The notes under the pieces were generated by a model, which saw only the letters and a list, made by a program, of their open reading frames with translations, searched no databases and was not told the origin of the DNA. A stretch of 5,201 bases of DNA, from the NCBI GenBank assembly GCA_945878355.1, contig CAMCTC010000203.1, forward strand, positions 1 to 5,201, written 5' to 3'. Source of the stretch: Bordetella parapertussis (GTDB taxonomy: Bacteria; Pseudomonadota; Gammaproteobacteria; Burkholderiales; Burkholderiaceae_C). Below, piece after piece: positions 4,810-5,201 of the stretch. The translations under genes and the position numbers were made by a program. The number at the start of each line of letters is the position of its first letter. Position 1 is the first letter of the stretch.

Positions 4810-5201
4810 AACATGCGCCGTACGGTTTCCCGGCTCACGTTGCCCAGGCCTTGCTCCTGGCGAGCGACGCGTTCGAGCTCCACCAATGTCCAGCGCTGCC
4901 GTCCCTCTGGTGGGGTTGTGCAAGCCAGCGCCGTTACCCGAGCTTCGGCATCGGTGTTGTACTGGGGTGGTCGCCCTGATCGCGCAACGTCGAACACGGC
5001 CAGATCGACTCCACCCTGCAAATACGCCGCGCGAGTGCGCCAAACGGCGGTCCGCCCAATCCCGAGCACGGCCATGATCTGCGCTTCCGGCAAGCCTTGA
5101 TCCAGACTGGCCAAGACATGAGCTCGATTCACTTCGCGCGCTTGATGCAGCCCCTTCGCTCGGATGTCGCTGATCACCGCGCGATCCTCCTCGGACAAAT
5201 G
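4776..5201 (-). CDS. IS630-family transposase, ORF A (DNA-binding part), partial at right edge
   Basis: The frame is open to the right edge. TTG at 5198 is the first possible start in the window, but the preceding CAT codon is in frame and the true start is probably further right. The product is the N-terminal DNA-binding half of an IS630 transposase. It carries a first helix-turn-helix (AQIMAVLGIGRTAVWRTRAA, about residues 39-58 from the TTG), a SGRPPQ linker resembling the GRPR-type hook of Tc1/mariner proteins, then RWTLVELERVA and a second helix-turn-helix (GNVSRETVRRMLKK). Alone it ends at a TGA at 4776, shortly after the slippery A8 run. With a -1 shift there it fuses to the catalytic part. 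Short ORF A products of this kind may act as regulators. Confidence 0.8.
   Translation of the reverse strand, partial: HLSEEDRAVISDIRAKGLHQAREVNRAHVLASLDQGLPEAQIMAVLGIGRTAVWRTRAAYLQGGVDLAVFDVARSGRPPQYNTDAEARVTALACTTPPEGRQRWTLVELERVARQEQGLGNVSRETVRRMLKKTTSSRGAG

Larger units (their letters stand above)
4098..5201 (-). mobile_element. IS630-family insertion sequence (partial; upstream end beyond window)
   Basis: The element is recognised by its transposase, an IS630/Tc1-mariner type DDE enzyme in two overlapping frames. IS630-family elements insert at TA, often within CTAG, and duplicate it. CTAG occurs at 4097-4100, seven bases downstream of the transposase stop (4105), which is a plausible left boundary. 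The DNA just inside it (4100-4130) is AT-richer and contains two similar CGAAA units, as might be expected of a terminal repeat. The partner end is beyond 5201, so neither the inverted repeat nor the TA duplication can be confirmed here. Confidence 0.7.

Noticed and set aside
4144..5100. Plus-strand 318-residue open frame opposite the transposase
   Set aside because: It is a mirror reading of the IS630 transposase, whose DDE residues and helix-turn-helix are clear on the minus strand.

Overview
The window is GC-rich (my estimate is mid-60s percent) and reads as a Gram-negative proteobacterium, most likely a betaproteobacterium of the Burkholderiales type. The basis is codon use, the mix of CaCA exchanger, Kef-type antiporter and Usp genes, and the IS66 and IS630 family elements. 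No rRNA, tRNA or CRISPR was seen.

Layout: Positions 1-148 are the end of an IS66-like insertion sequence with the first 22 codons of its accessory gene on the minus strand. It abuts the C-terminal scrap of a P-type cation ATPase (149-345). That scrap overlaps by ATGA a complete CaCA-family Na+/Ca2+ exchanger-like gene (342-1346). Next is a Kef-type cation/H+ antiporter (from 1394) that has lost its middle and is out of frame with its RCK/TrkA-N remnant (about 2359-2706). The remnant overlaps by ATGA a tandem universal stress protein gene (2703-3263) that is cut by an in-frame TAA. Past the TAA the second Usp domain continues, then changes near 3372-3385 into the tail of a PIN-domain (VapC-like) toxin ending at 3464. 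Positions 3465-3779 hold no gene but contain a cluster of short perfect inverted repeats. On the minus strand follow a HigA-type antitoxin (3780-4085) without HigB and an IS630-family element from about 4098 to the right edge. The IS630 transposase is split over two frames joined at an A8 slippery run.

How it fits together: the plus-strand genes look like one former operon for cation transport and stress response. Spacing is tight, there are two ATGA overlaps, and a strong ribosome binding site precedes the Usp gene. The operon is decaying: three of its four members are damaged by an IS insertion, an internal deletion with frameshift, or a nonsense codon plus recombination. Only the exchanger looks whole. 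The right half is a scar zone of toxin-antitoxin pieces and mobile DNA. The IS630 end sits on the higA ribosome binding site and has probably separated higA from higB, which should then lie beyond the right edge. I did not find a clearly new system. The most notable items are the Usp-PIN chimera, the orphan HigA at the IS630 junction, the Kef deletion and the frameshift signal.
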